Origin: Candidatus Solibacter usitatus
GTDB taxonomy: Bacteria > Acidobacteriota > Terriglobia > Bryobacterales > Bryobacteraceae
Direction of reading: 5' to 3'
Length of the DNA stretch: 52,135 nucleotides
Assembly (NCBI GenBank): GCA_016213245.1
Contig: JACRBC010000028.1
Coordinates: 1-52,135 of the forward strand
Of this stretch, positions 51,900 to 52,135 are shown piece after piece. Both the position numbers and the translations under genes were made by a program. The notes below the pieces were generated by a model, which was given only the letters and a program-made list of their open reading frames with translations, was not told the origin of the DNA and did not search any database. Each line of letters begins with the position of its first letter. Positions within the stretch are counted from its first letter, which is position 1.

Positions 51900-52135
51900 A
51901 TGGCAAGAAAAATCGTTGTTGATCCCGTAACCCGCATCGAAGGCCACCTGCGCATCGAGGCGATGCTCGACGACGGCGGCAAGATCAGGGACGCGATGTC
52001 CACCGGCACCATGTGGCGCGGCATCGAGGTGATCCTCAAGGGCCGCGACCCGCGCGACGCCTGGGCCTTCTGCGAACGCATCTGCGGCGTGTGCACTACC
52101 GTGCACGCGCTGGCCAGCGTGCGGGCGGTTGAAAA
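51900..52135 (+). CDS. [NiFe] hydrogenase large subunit (partial, window end)
   Basis: The first 78 codons of the catalytic subunit: [18 protein letters not shown] and the L1 nickel-binding motif [20 protein letters not shown], with both Cys of CGVC present. The C-terminal L2 motif and the rest of the gene lie outside the window. ATG 51900 is 15 bases after the small-subunit stop, so the two form an operon. The enzyme would oxidise H2 at the Ni-Fe centre. Confidence 0.95.
   Translation, partial: MARKIVVDPVTRIEGHLRIEAMLDDGGKIRDAMSTGTMWRGIEVILKGRDPRDAWAFCERICGVCTTVHALASVRAVE

Noticed and set aside
1..52135. CRISPR arrays, tRNA, rRNA or phage genes
   Set aside because: None was seen: no regularly spaced repeats, no cloverleaf sequence in the intergenic gaps and no phage structural genes.

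Overview
The window is about 52 kb of GC-rich bacterial chromosome. It most probably comes from an acidobacterium of the Solibacter/Bryobacter type. The reasons are several large Oar-like TonB-dependent receptors (carboxypeptidase-regulatory domain plus barrel), two proteins carrying the DUF1080 (3-keto-disaccharide hydrolase) domain, a secreted protein of the TIGR03437-like type described from Solibacter, tandem sorbosone-dehydrogenase-like propellers and a futalosine-pathway gene (mqnD). This assignment is inferred from gene content, not from a marker alignment.

Layout. 395-6.9 kb: galT, a secreted SGNH hydrolase/DUF1080 fusion, a divergent rfbA-rfbC-rfbB nucleotide-sugar operon, a cupin and a zinc-ribbon membrane protein. 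6.9-11.2 kb: a minus-strand periplasmic redox cluster (FG-GAP protein, seven-haem cytochrome c, two tandem sorbosone-dehydrogenase-like propellers) and a decayed redoxin gene. 11.2-24.6 kb: housekeeping and signalling genes (infC with a leader, HNH nuclease, comF, ABC-F ATPase, yceH, a hybrid histidine kinase, mqnD, a HEAT-repeat protein, a TIGR01777 epimerase). 24.7-32.7 kb: a radical SAM protein, an isolated nuoM, the TIGR03437-like protein and an ntrY-ntrX-like two-component pair.

32.8-41.3 kb is the most unusual part: a receptor island in which two intact Oar-like receptor genes sit among remnants. The remnants are a truncated receptor 5' end, an IS110-type transposase fragment, a group II intron-like fragment and a receptor 3' end with a frameshift. 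A leader of about 375 bp occurs twice, about 5 kb apart, each time directly upstream of the same receptor signal-peptide sequence. The two copies are about 85% identical, hairpin arms are kept while loops vary, and differences show no codon-position bias. It is a good candidate for an undescribed cis-regulatory RNA or promoter module controlling outer-membrane receptor genes.

41.3-52.1 kb: folP-folB-folK, a third Oar-like receptor, a PQQ-like propeller protein, ribosomal proteins L28 and L33, an oligogalacturonate-lyase-like propeller, an OpgC-like acyltransferase and the start of a group 1 [NiFe] uptake hydrogenase operon that leaves the window.

Taken together the genes suggest an aerobic polysaccharide-degrading heterotroph. 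Receptors would take up large substrates, secreted hydrolases and lyases would break down sugars, periplasmic dehydrogenases with cytochromes would feed electrons to a menaquinone-based chain, and H2 may be scavenged as a supplementary electron source. These links are inferences from gene content.
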